From assembly GCF_023822005.2 (NCBI RefSeq), contig NZ_CP098806.1:744001-808000 (forward strand): a stretch of 64,000 bases of DNA, read 5' to 3'. Source of the stretch: Dyadobacter fanqingshengii. GTDB taxonomy: Bacteria; Bacteroidota; Bacteroidia; Cytophagales; Spirosomataceae. The translations under genes were made by a program, and so were the position numbers. Below are positions 9,252 to 18,800 of the stretch, piece by piece (positions within the stretch are counted from its first letter, which is position 1; each line of letters starts with the position of its first letter). The notes beneath the pieces are model-generated. The model saw nothing but the letters and a program-made list of their open reading frames with translations, ran no database searches and was not told the origin of the DNA.

Positions 9252-10225
9252 AATTACATCCGCGTTTCATAAAAATCCTTAAAGCGGCACTTTTGTTGAG
9301 TATGCTTGTGCTGCTGTGGCAATATGTAAAAGTCATTGACCCGCATCAGGTTCAGGCAGCCTTGATAAAAGTCGGAGCCGGTTTTGGGTGGGTGATCTTG
9401 AGTACAACTGTGGCTTACGGGCTTGGGACATTGGGATGGTGGTACTGCCTGGGCGATGCGAAAGCAGCCATTCCGAAAACCGATCTATTTATGATCCGGC
9501 ATGTCTGTGAAACAGTCGGCTTGTTCAATCCGGCAAGTTTCGCGGGTGGCGATATGCTCAAAATTGTCTTGCTGAGGCCTTATTCGGTGAGCCAGCCAAC
9601 GGTTTTAACCTCCGTAGTGATTTCAAGGCTGTTAATGATTTTAAGCCAGATTTTCCTGTTGATATTAACTGTCCTATGGTTTTCCCTTCACGACAAACTA
9701 CAAATTGGGGCGTGGTTACCGTATAAAGCTATCTTGTCGTTTCTTGTCATCTGCCTGTTGCTTCTTTTAATAGTTTATAAAATCCCAGGTTTTGATTTTG
9801 GACAAAGCCAAAGGTTAGCGCGTGTGAAAGCCAGGCTCGCTGATATACGCTCCGAACTGGTTCATTTTTATCGTACATATCCCAAACAACTTGCATTTGC
9901 GTTTCTGCTTTTTACACTGCACTGGGTGGTTGGTTCCCTGGAATTTTATATTGTGTTAAAACTCTTTGGTTATGATGTGACCATTGTAGACGGCCTTTTG
10001 CTGGATATGGGTGTTATCGCTGTCAAAGCAGCGGGGGCTTTTGTACCTGGCCAGATTGGCGTGGAAGAGTTTGGGAATAAGATTATGTTATCACTCATAG
10101 GAATCAGCAGCATCCCGCTGTGGCTGTCGGTTTCGGCGTTGCGCAGGACCCGTCAGTTGTTCTGGATCTTAGTTGGGGCCGTTTTCTATTCGTTTTTTAT
10201 ATATAAAAAGCGACTTTACTCCTGA
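9248..10225 (+). CDS. Flippase-like / LPG synthase transmembrane domain protein
   Basis: 325 residues with about eight hydrophobic segments, the UPF0104 / lysylphosphatidylglycerol-synthase membrane-domain family. Conserved features include NPASFAGGDMLKI in the middle and GAFVPGQIGVEEFGNKI near the C-terminus. Family members are often sited with glycosyltransferases and proposed to move lipid-linked products across the membrane. The TTG start at 9248 overlaps the preceding stop (TTGA), a typical coupling arrangement. It sits between two GT4 genes, so transport or handling of the glycolipid they make is a fair inference. No aminoacyl-transferase domain is attached. Confidence 0.82.
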   Translation: MKLHPRFIKILKAALLLSMLVLLWQYVKVIDPHQVQAALIKVGAGFGWVILSTTVAYGLGTLGWWYCLGDAKAAIPKTDLFMIRHVCETVGLFNPASFAGGDMLKIVLLRPYSVSQPTVLTSVVISRLLMILSQIFLLILTVLWFSLHDKLQIGAWLPYKAILSFLVICLLLLLIVYKIPGFDFGQSQRLARVKARLADIRSELVHFYRTYPKQLAFAFLLFTLHWVVGSLEFYIVLKLFGYDVTIVDGLLLDMGVIAVKAAGAFVPGQIGVEEFGNKIMLSLIGISSIPLWLSVSALRRTRQLFWILVGAVFYSFFIYKKRLYS

Positions 10226-10227
10226 GC

Positions 10228-11382
10228 ATGGAAATCCTGTTTGTAAGCCATAAATTTCCTCCATCCGTGGGAGGAATGGAAAAGCAAAGTTTTGAGCTGG
10301 TCACGGGAATGGAACGTTATTGCAGGGTTCATCGCATTGTTTTCGAAGGAAAAGGAAGCATACTGATGTTCTTTTTGGGTTTAAAGCGTGAAATCTTACG
10401 AACCTGTAAAGCGCATCCCAACATTACTGTTATACATTTCAATGATGCCCTTCTGGCGACAATTTGCCTGCACCATAAAGGCTATGAACATCTGAAACGC
10501 ACCGTCACCCTGCATGGACTCGATGTAGTTTTTCCCAGTGAAATTTATAGAAAGCGCATTTTTCCAAAGTTTAATAAGTTTGATCTTTTCATGGCAGTAA
10601 GCCACGCAACCGCCGATAGGGCGATTGGCTTGGGGATTAACCCTGATAAGATTATTGTTATTAATAATGGTGTTGATAATGAACCCTTACATTTAAATCA
10701 GCATTCACAATCCACCCGTGAAGTGCTGGAAAAATACGCGGTTCCAACGGATCGTCCTTTGTTGGTAGCGGTTGGCAGACCGGTTAAGCGGAAAGGTTTT
10801 TCATGGTTTATACGCGAAGTCGTTCCCAGGCTTGATCCCCGCTTTTTTGTGTTACTAATCGGTCCATTTGACAACCATCCAGGTTTTTTCGAACGCTTGT
10901 TATCGCTTGTTCCAGGCAAGTTACGAGAACGCATCATGCTGTTTTTGGGCTTTGGATCGGATGCAGCCTCGATAAGATCTTTACTGGCAGATCATCAATT
11001 CAACAAGTCAGTTAAGCATCTCGGCCGGCTTTCTTACGAGGATAAAACGATGATATTGCAGTCTTCCGATGCATTTATTATGCCCAATATTCATGTAGAC
11101 GGAGATATGGAAGGTTTTGGGTTAGTATGCCTTGAAGCCTCCATGGCAGGAGCACTGGTTTTTGCGGCGGACATCGACGGGATTCCGGATGCGATCCGGA
11201 ATGGGAAAAATGGTTTTTTACTTCCAAGTCAGGATGCAGAAGTATGGGCTGCAAAACTCAACCAACTCATCGCCAATAAGGAAATTGTTAACAATAACAG
11301 AGAAGCTTTTCGAGCATTTACAATCGCAAATTATAGTTGGGACAAAATGGTAAAAGCTTATTATAGCGCTTTATCCGAATGA
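10228..11382 (+). CDS. Glycosyltransferase family 4
   Basis: 384 residues, GT-B fold. The N-terminus has the donor/acceptor loop FPPSVGGMEKQ, then VTLHGLDVVFPSE, the donor-domain start VAVGRPVKRKG and the E-x7-E motif in EGFGLVCLEASMAG. It begins 2 bp after the flippase-like gene, so three genes form one operon. It probably adds the next sugar to the product of the first transferase. The 3' end overlaps the convergent phosphodiesterase gene by 22 bp, so neither strand has room for a terminator between them. Confidence 0.87.
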   Translation: MEILFVSHKFPPSVGGMEKQSFELVTGMERYCRVHRIVFEGKGSILMFFLGLKREILRTCKAHPNITVIHFNDALLATICLHHKGYEHLKRTVTLHGLDVVFPSEIYRKRIFPKFNKFDLFMAVSHATADRAIGLGINPDKIIVINNGVDNEPLHLNQHSQSTREVLEKYAVPTDRPLLVAVGRPVKRKGFSWFIREVVPRLDPRFFVLLIGPFDNHPGFFERLLSLVPGKLRERIMLFLGFGSDAASIRSLLADHQFNKSVKHLGRLSYEDKTMILQSSDAFIMPNIHVDGDMEGFGLVCLEASMAGALVFAADIDGIPDAIRNGKNGFLLPSQDAEVWAAKLNQLIANKEIVNNNREAFRAFTIANYSWDKMVKAYYSALSE

Positions 11383-12356
11383 GCTGATAAATGCTTGTGC
11401 TCCGGTTTGAGATGCCATGCGAATTGTGCGCTCACGGGATGGTGGTCGGATAGGGGCAGGCCCTCTTTGTTATTAAAGAGACGATTTAAAAAAGAATAGC
11501 TGATTGTTTTAAGCTCAATCGTTGGGCTGCTTCGGAAGAATATCTTGTCAATTGTTTCGCTGCTATCAGTCAGGTTAAGGATATTGGCGGCAGGGATGAT
11601 TTTCAGCGCCTCTGGCATTTTTCCTCTTTTTTGATGCGTGATCCAAGCGTCTTGCAAGCCATTTTCCGTTGTTAATAGCTGAATGTTGTCATAGAAAAAA
11701 CCGTAGCGGCCATTCAGGTCCCCCATCAAAACAACGGCATTTCCCGATGAATGTTTGCGGATATAGTCTGACAATTGTTTGATATTCTCACGGCGCGCAG
11801 AAGCTGCTTTTAATGTATTGTAAGCATTGGAATGAACATTGTAAAAGTCAATGAACACGTTCAGTGCGAGTTGTACCCTGGTATAAGTAAATCCTTTGGG
11901 AGTCATGCAATCGGCTCCGGTACAATCATTCCATTTTACGCGGACAACATTGCTCAGAGGGAATTTGGACAATGTGTTCAGGCCATCGCCGAAGGGGACA
12001 GCGCCCTTGGTTTCAGTGCGATAGTTGTGAACATCATCTCCATCATACAACTGCGAATGATAATTGAAATCTTCCTGGACATGCACAATGTCAAAATCTT
12101 GCAGTTTTTTGCCAATAGCTGCAATGCTGGAAGCCCTGGGCGTTTTCGCGCTGCAAATGATTGCTGGCAGGCCCGCAATGTTATAACTGATTGCCGAGAA
12201 CTGCCCTTCGGTTTCATCTTTCATGAAACTGTCCTTTCCGATCAGCAAGTCTGTCACACTTGACCCGTTTGTGCGCTCCGTGCTATTGCATGTAAGCACC
12301 AACACGAACAGCCCCCATAAACTGAAAGCTCGTTTGTTTTTGCAAAGATTTGGCAT
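11361..12356 (-). CDS. Sphingomyelinase-like endonuclease/exonuclease/phosphatase lipoprotein
   Basis: 331 residues. The N-terminus ends in a lipobox-like VLTC at ~23, suggesting an envelope lipoprotein. The EEP fold motifs are present: SYNIAGLP, HVQEDF (metal Glu), VHSNAYN, GDLNGRYG and the C-terminal SDHHPVSAQF (catalytic Asp-His). The insert CTGADCMTPKGFTYTR resembles the block found in bacterial neutral sphingomyelinases more than that of nucleases, so a phospholipid or sphingolipid phosphodiesterase is the better guess. It lies 43 bp after the phosphatase gene on the same strand and is probably the last gene of the susC operon. A DNase-like role remains possible. Confidence 0.78.
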   Translation of the reverse strand: MPNLCKNKRAFSLWGLFVLVLTCNSTERTNGSSVTDLLIGKDSFMKDETEGQFSAISYNIAGLPAIICSAKTPRASSIAAIGKKLQDFDIVHVQEDFNYHSQLYDGDDVHNYRTETKGAVPFGDGLNTLSKFPLSNVVRVKWNDCTGADCMTPKGFTYTRVQLALNVFIDFYNVHSNAYNTLKAASARRENIKQLSDYIRKHSSGNAVVLMGDLNGRYGFFYDNIQLLTTENGLQDAWITHQKRGKMPEALKIIPAANILNLTDSSETIDKIFFRSSPTIELKTISYSFLNRLFNNKEGLPLSDHHPVSAQFAWHLKPEHKHLSAHSDKAL

Positions 12357-12399
12357 AATGTCAAATTAGTTGATGCCAAATTACAATTGCAGTATGACC

Positions 12400-14241
12400 T
12401 CAATGAAGAGGAGTTGTTATTGAATTATTAAATCTGCTGATAAGTGCCCGGATTTTATTGTAAATCTCAGTATTCTCGTACACCCCGCGGAAATCCAGTG
12501 AATGCGGGCCATAAGCGAAAACCGGCACCATCACTCCCGTATGGTCGTCGGTGCTGAAATGTCCGTCAACGTAACCCGTTTTCAGGTTGCCGTCCAGCAA
12601 GGTAAGCCCGCCCGTTTCGTGGTCGGCGGTGACGATCACAAGTGTCTGGCCATTGCTGTCGGCGAAACGCAGCGCTTCTCCTACCAGTTTGTCGAAGTCC
12701 AGCATTTCCAGTACGGTGTAGCTAACGATATTGGCATGGCCACCGTAATCAATTTGAGCGCCCTCTGCCATCATGAAAAAGCCTGGTTTGTGTGTTTTAA
12801 ATTCCTGAATTGTTTTTTTAAAGGAATCTGACAGGAAACTGCCGCGACCGTTTTGGATGGATTTGGCATTATGCGGATCAAGTAGCAGGAAAGGAGTTTT
12901 AAGACTGGAAAGATCGCCCCATTTTTCTGAAACGTTCACGCCTTTCACCGCTAATTGTTTAGATACACCGGTAAGCTCGAAATGTTCCATTCCACCGCCA
13001 ATAGCGATATCGACCCAGTTGGATAAATAGTCTTTTGCAATGCTGTCCTGCATACTTCTTTCCGGGCGGTGCGCGTAAAAAGATGCGGGCGTTGCATCGG
13101 TTATGTCACCCGATGAGATCAAGGCAACTTTTTTTCCTGCTGCCTGAAAATCTTTGATAATCGATTTTGCCGGAACAAGATTGGAATCCACTCCAATGGC
13201 TCTGTTGCGGGTTTTCTTGCCAGTAGCAAAAGCTGTTGCGCCTGCGGCAGAGTCGGTAATGTAGTTGTCTGAAGATGCGGTTTTGGAAAAGCCGATGTTG
13301 AGAAATTGCGTGAGGTTCAATTTTCCCGCATTACCTGTGATCCCTGCGTGGATCTGCGCCAACCCCATACCATCCCCGATGAGGAGGATAATATTTTTGA
13401 CTGTGCCTTTCGAATCACTGTTGAGATAAGTCGGCTTGTAAACTTCATGAAAGCTTTGCGCCCTAAACTCTGCTTTTGCGCGTCCGTTCAGGAAGGCGCC
13501 GAGCGCTGCGACTTTGTCAGTGTTGATATAGTCTGCTCCGAGGTTAACAAGCTGTTTCCAGGCATTGATATTGTCAGGACTCGCCCAGAAACGGAAGGGT
13601 TTTTGCTGATCATGGGCTTCTTTGACTGCTGCAATCAGTTTTATACGATCTTCTTCCACTGGGATGCCTTTGCCGTTCCATTTCGACAGACTACCGAAAT
13701 TCTGGCTGATCAAACCAATGCGGTTTAACTGTTCCGGTGTGTATTTGACGCCTGGGCGACCATCAAAGAAAATAAAAGAAGGATAGCGGTCGAATGTTTC
13801 AGGAGCGGGAACATTGCCGCTTACAACGACTTTTACGCTCCCTTTTTTCCCAAACACAGCTTCATAAGGTGCCAGCAATTTCGATAATGCCAGCAAGGCC
13901 GGATCTCCCTGGGTTTTCAGATCGACAAGCAATTGTAACGTTTTATCACGATAAACCCTTCCTTCATTTTTGGCTGCTGTTTCTAAGATGGGTTGCAGAT
14001 ATAGTTTGTCAAAAGTCCGCGCCCGGTTAATCTGGGTTTTGTCGTGCGCTACGAAGAGGGTGTCATTAATTAAGAAGACGTCGGCTTCAATAGAGCCAAA
14101 CTGCTCGTGGTAAGCCAATGCAAATGGTGCGGGTTGCAGGTAATCGTTGTGCGAATGTCCCTGAGGAAACGGAGCATTTACTTGTTGGCCCAGAACTGGA
14201 AGTGCGGCGACGCAGCAAATCAAAAAAAGCAGTCTTTTCAT
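12400..14241 (-). CDS. GDPD-like domain fused to alkaline phosphatase
   Basis: 613 residues with signal peptide (MKRLLFLICCVAALPVLGQ). Residues ~25-255 resemble the glycerophosphodiester phosphodiesterase / PI-PLC-like barrel: HSHNDYLQP, then SIEADVFL and VAHD supply the expected His/Glu/Asp residues. Residues ~280-605 are an alkaline phosphatase: LIGDGMG with metal Asp290, TDSAAGATAFATGKKT with nucleophile Ser331, and TADHETGG with metal and His ligands. The fusion could split a phosphodiester and then free the phosphate in one protein in the periplasm or at the surface. It is 80 bp downstream of susD, with a hairpin in the gap, and 43 bp before the sphingomyelinase-like gene. Confidence 0.86.
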   Translation of the reverse strand: MKRLLFLICCVAALPVLGQQVNAPFPQGHSHNDYLQPAPFALAYHEQFGSIEADVFLINDTLFVAHDKTQINRARTFDKLYLQPILETAAKNEGRVYRDKTLQLLVDLKTQGDPALLALSKLLAPYEAVFGKKGSVKVVVSGNVPAPETFDRYPSFIFFDGRPGVKYTPEQLNRIGLISQNFGSLSKWNGKGIPVEEDRIKLIAAVKEAHDQQKPFRFWASPDNINAWKQLVNLGADYINTDKVAALGAFLNGRAKAEFRAQSFHEVYKPTYLNSDSKGTVKNIILLIGDGMGLAQIHAGITGNAGKLNLTQFLNIGFSKTASSDNYITDSAAGATAFATGKKTRNRAIGVDSNLVPAKSIIKDFQAAGKKVALISSGDITDATPASFYAHRPERSMQDSIAKDYLSNWVDIAIGGGMEHFELTGVSKQLAVKGVNVSEKWGDLSSLKTPFLLLDPHNAKSIQNGRGSFLSDSFKKTIQEFKTHKPGFFMMAEGAQIDYGGHANIVSYTVLEMLDFDKLVGEALRFADSNGQTLVIVTADHETGGLTLLDGNLKTGYVDGHFSTDDHTGVMVPVFAYGPHSLDFRGVYENTEIYNKIRALISRFNNSITTPLH

Positions 14242-14258
14242 GTCGGTCAGATAGATAG

Positions 14259-14284
14259 TTAGCCGGACATTACTGCCCGGCTAA
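14259..14284 (-). promoter_or_regulatory. Intercistronic stem-loop between susD and phosphatase gene
   Basis: Perfect 8-bp inverted repeat (TTAGCCGG / CCGGCTAA) with a 10-base loop, in the 80-bp gap between susD and the phosphatase gene. There is no T-run after it on the minus strand, so it is not a standard terminator. It may protect the upstream susCD message or set different levels for the genes. Function inferred from position only. Confidence 0.4.
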
Positions 14285-14321
14285 ACTGAAACGTATTAAA
14301 ATGAAGGGAAATTTACTTGGT

Positions 14322-15860
14322 TCAATATCCGGGATTTTGATACATTTTCGTCGGATCCAATTTGTATTCATCAAACGGAATAGGGTAGTAGCGGTCTTTT
14401 GGGCCAAAATTCGATAGTTTGGCAAGACCGAAATTGTCCTGGCTTTTTGCCTTGAAATAGGCTACAAGCTCATCTGTTGAGAAGAAACGTAGCAAATCAA
14501 ACCAGCGGTGGTTCTCAAACGCAAGCTCGGCGCGGCGCTCGTGCAGGATTGCGAGTTTTAGCGTAGGGTATTTAGTCCGGTAAGTTGTATTACGGATCGA
14601 TTCGGCATACAATGGCAGGCCGGCGCGCTCCCTTACCTGATTCAGAAAACCAATGGCTGCCGGTTCATAGCCAAGATGCATATTGACTTCCGCCAACATT
14701 AAAATTACATCTGCATAACGGATCAATATCCAGTCATTTCCACCAAAACCCTGGTTTGTTGCGGCTGGACTGGCGTCGCGGAATTTGGTGATAAAATAGT
14801 CACGCACGATCGGGTCGTTTGCAAACTTAATGTTATAATCCTTTCTCACGTCCGCTTCTTCGTAGTCCAGCACAAGATCTGGCGTAACATTGCCGCCCGC
14901 GCCGGTTGAGTTTATCAGTGAGTTGATCGTCTCACCTTTTGCCTGGTTGTTTCGCGCGATTGCCGAAGAAAAATTAATGTCGCCCTGTTTGTTGACCACC
15001 TGGAAAATAATCTCAGGAACCGTGGATTTTTTAGCCACATCAAAAACATCGGCATAAGGAATCTCTTTTAATGTTCCAAAGGTGCGAAGTTCATAACAAG
15101 CTGTTAGATGGCTTTTCGCTTTGTTCAGATTCTCCGTCCGGTTCGCTGCGTCCAGCGTAGTTGCCATCGTCAGGTAAACTTGTCCGAGCAATGCATTCGC
15201 CGCCGCTTTGGTCACTTTTCCTTTGGTCGCAGTTGTTTGCACATCAGGCAAAGTGCTGTTTACGGCGTCGGTTAAATCTGTGACAATTTGCTGGTAAACC
15301 ACATCCTGCTTCTCCCGAAAGGTGTTTGCCTGCACCTCGGCAAAGGTCAATGGTCTGGTGATCAAAGGCACATCGCCCCATCTGCGTACAAGATGGAAGT
15401 AAATCAGCGCACGCATGAATTTGGCTTCCGCCTTGTATTTATCTTTCAAATCATTATCCGCAAAATTTACCTTTTCTATCCCTTCCAAAACCTGGTTCGA
15501 GCGGGTAATGGTCTGATATAGTGCCAGCCAGTGGCTTTTCAGGTAAGTATTGCTGGGCAAAAGTGAAAAATCATTGAACTGGAACGGCTCACCCGCATTG
15601 GACTGGTTATCGTTCCTGCCTGTATTGTCCGAGCGCTCCTCGCTGTAAAGCGCACTCGTTTCCCCGATTCCGTTTCCGTTGCGCAATGACTGATATATGC
15701 CGTTCACTGCGGCTTCCACCTCGCCGGGCGACTGGTAAAATGATGCATTGGACACCGCATTAGGGTCTTCCAGATCAATAAAATCGGTGGAGCAAGAACT
15801 GAGCACGCAAAGCGCGAACGCAGTAATGATATGGGTTAATTTATATTTTTTGTCAAACAT
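14322..15860 (-). CDS. SusD/RagB-family nutrient-binding outer membrane lipoprotein
   Basis: 512 residues. Lipoprotein signal with lipobox LSSC near residue 22. The family opening is clear (DFIDLEDPNAVSNASFYQSPGEVEAAVNGIYQSLRN), followed by TPR-like helices with KAEAKFMRALIYFHLVRRWGDVPL and the C-terminal block AILHERRAELAFENHRWFDLLRF and YYPIPFDEYKLDP. It forms the surface lid of a SusCD importer and selects the ligand. It lies 10 bp after susC. The downstream phosphatase and phosphodiesterase genes suggest the ligand is a phosphate ester rather than a plain glycan; that is inference from neighbours. Confidence 0.95.
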   Translation of the reverse strand: MFDKKYKLTHIITAFALCVLSSCSTDFIDLEDPNAVSNASFYQSPGEVEAAVNGIYQSLRNGNGIGETSALYSEERSDNTGRNDNQSNAGEPFQFNDFSLLPSNTYLKSHWLALYQTITRSNQVLEGIEKVNFADNDLKDKYKAEAKFMRALIYFHLVRRWGDVPLITRPLTFAEVQANTFREKQDVVYQQIVTDLTDAVNSTLPDVQTTATKGKVTKAAANALLGQVYLTMATTLDAANRTENLNKAKSHLTACYELRTFGTLKEIPYADVFDVAKKSTVPEIIFQVVNKQGDINFSSAIARNNQAKGETINSLINSTGAGGNVTPDLVLDYEEADVRKDYNIKFANDPIVRDYFITKFRDASPAATNQGFGGNDWILIRYADVILMLAEVNMHLGYEPAAIGFLNQVRERAGLPLYAESIRNTTYRTKYPTLKLAILHERRAELAFENHRWFDLLRFFSTDELVAYFKAKSQDNFGLAKLSNFGPKDRYYPIPFDEYKLDPTKMYQNPGY

Positions 15861-15870
15861 AGCTGCTTAA

Positions 15871-18800
15871 TTAAAAAGTGATGCGTGCGCCAATGTTGTA
15901 GGCGCGGGCCAGTGGATATTTACCATAATCAACACCCGGCGTCAGGTTGGAACCGTTGTTATAATCGACCTCAGGGTTGTAGCCAAGATATTTGGTTAAT
16001 GTAAATGCATTATCTACGCCCACGTAGATCCGGAGATTGCTGATCGCATTTTTGCTAATCTGGGCGATCTGTGGGAAATTATAGGCCAATGTCAGGTTCG
16101 TACATCTCAGGAATGAACCATCTTGCAGATAGAATGTCGAGAGCCGCGTGCTGTTGCTTTGCGTGCCTCCACGTGCAGCGCGATAAATTTTGCCGTCTCC
16201 CGGCTCAGCTTCGGAGCGGTAACGGTTGAGCACTTTGGAATACTGGTTGCCCGAGCCTTCCATATTGAAAATGTAATAATCCTGACCGTCCAGCACCTGG
16301 TTGCCGTAAATGCCGTTGAATGACGAGCTGAAATCGAAATTTTTGTAGCTGGCCGAAATGGCAAATCCGTACGTGAATTTGGGGTGCGGTGTGCCGATCA
16401 CTTGTTTATCAGTATCATTCACAACACCATCACCATTGATATCCTCAAAATAAAGATCACCAGGACGGAGCGGGTTCGTGGAAGCGGTTGAACGCGCAGG
16501 GCCTTTTAACACATAACCGGCCGGGAATTTCTGCGTGGATGCATTATAAGCAACATTATCCGCCGCCAGGTTTTCCATATCCGATTCACGAACCATGCCT
16601 TTTACCTTGAATCCATAAAACATACCAATCGGCTGTCCCTGCTGGGTAATGTGCGTAATGTATGAACGCTCCGCACCCGTCGACAGGATCGTGTTGGCAC
16701 CACCCATATCCAGGACTTTGTTACGGTTTACCGAAAAATTACCACTGATGTTCAGGTTGAAATCGCGTTTCGAAATAACGCGTGCATCTGCCTGGATATC
16801 GAATCCGGTATTCTGCACTTTCGAATTTTTCAGGTTTGTCAAAATTGTTGAGGAGCCCGAAATCGCTGAAAGCGGCTGGTTAAAGAGCAAATTGTAAGAA
16901 CGGCTCAGATAATAGTTGGCAATGATGGAAAGCCTGTCTTCAAACAATCCCAGGTCCAGCCCAACATTATATTGCGAAGTAGACTCCCAACCCAGATTTT
17001 GATCCTTAATCCCTTCGGCCCACAATGCGGTATTAACCGATCCGTTCCCGAAAACCACACCCCCAGGGGCAGCCATCGTTTGCAAAAAATTATAATTACC
17101 AATATTATTATTCCCGCTCAATCCCCAGCTCGCGCGCAATTTCATTGTAGAAGCTTTGCCCAGGAGGTCATTGTAAAACGGTTCATTTGAAATATTCCAG
17201 CCTGCCGAAACGGACGGGAAGCTTCCCCAGCGATTATTTGGGCCGAAACGCGATGATCCATCCGTCCGGAAAGATGCGGTCAGGTAATATTTGTTATCAA
17301 AATTGTAAACCGCACGCGCCAGATAGGAGAGCAGCGTCCAGTTGGTTTTGCCGGTTCCGTCGCCTTCCGGATTGCCCGAGTTGAGTCCGAAATAAATGGC
17401 ATCTGCGCCTTTTCCGGTGATTTCCTCGATCCGGTCATTTTGGAATCCGCGCGCGGTAACCGAGATCACATCACGGTTGTTTTGCTGTGCTGTATAACCT
17501 ACCAACCCGTCGAAATTGTGCTTGCCCCAGGTCTTTTTATAATTAAGGGTAAATTCAGCAAGCTTGTCCATGAAGCTCACCGTCCGTGCCACCGAATTCG
17601 CCGCCGCAATGGCCTGCGGTGATCCTGGCGGGTTAGCGCCGCTGCTCAGGCTGGTTGGCAAGTAGTATTCGTACTTCTCATTATAAGTCTGCAAACCAAG
17701 GTTTACTTTGAAATTCAGGTCTTTTATGATCTCAAATGTCGCAAAACCATTGTAAGTCCCGCGCTGGCCAGCTCTGTTGATGTGCGTTTCTGTGGCTAAT
17801 GCCACGGGATTTTCAATGGATTGTAAACCAAAACCCGCGCTCGCCGCAGCCGCTTCGTTCTTAGCAAGCGAGCCATCTTCGTTATAAGCTTTAAAAATCG
17901 GCATATAAACCAGAGCTCCCAGAATCGGGCCCTGGTTAAAACGGCCTTCCTGCACCTCGCGGTTCGTATTATACGTGTAAGCCAGATTTGCACCGACTTT
18001 CAGCTTCTTGTTCACATCTGCATCAATGTTCGCCCGGAAGTTGGTGCGTTCCTGCTTCGTGCTCAGGATGATGCCTTGCTGGGTAAGATGCCCTCCGCTA
18101 ATGGCGTAGCGAAGGCCTTTTTGACCGCCGCTGAAACTGATGTTATGACGGCTTACAGGCGCATTGCGGTAAAGCTCATCTTGCCAGTCGGTGTTATATT
18201 TAGGCGTGATCAGCCGCTGGCTGGCAAAATCATAAATCTCATTCGGGATACTCACTGACCCGGCGCTGCCGCCCAGGTTTTTAATCCGGGTTGCGTTGTC
18301 GTCCGAAAACATGGCATCGTTCCATGGCTTGCCACCGCTCACCATCAGGTCGCGGTAAGTGTTATTACGGCCATCGATCAGCAATTGGGCAAACTCTGAT
18401 GAATTGAGCATATCCACCTTTTTAGCCAGCTGATGCACCCCGAACTGGTAGTCGTATTCCAGTTTTCCTTTTCCTTCCTTACCGCGTTTGGTAGTAATCA
18501 AAACCACACCGCCAGCTGCGCGCGATCCGTAGATGGCTGCGGATGCGGCGTCTTTCAAAATATCAATCGATTCAATGTCATTTGGATTGATAAAAACATC
18601 ATTACCAGCGGGATAACCATCAATCACATAAAGTGGATCAGAGCTGGCATTGATGGAGCCAACGCCCCGAACCCGGATCTTCGTGCCAACATAGGGGGCG
18701 CCGCTAACCTGTGAAATTTGTACACCTGCCACTTTTCCAACCAGGGCCTGTCCCACAGTCGGCGTTGTCAGGTTCAATTCCTTTGCTTTTACGCTCGAAA

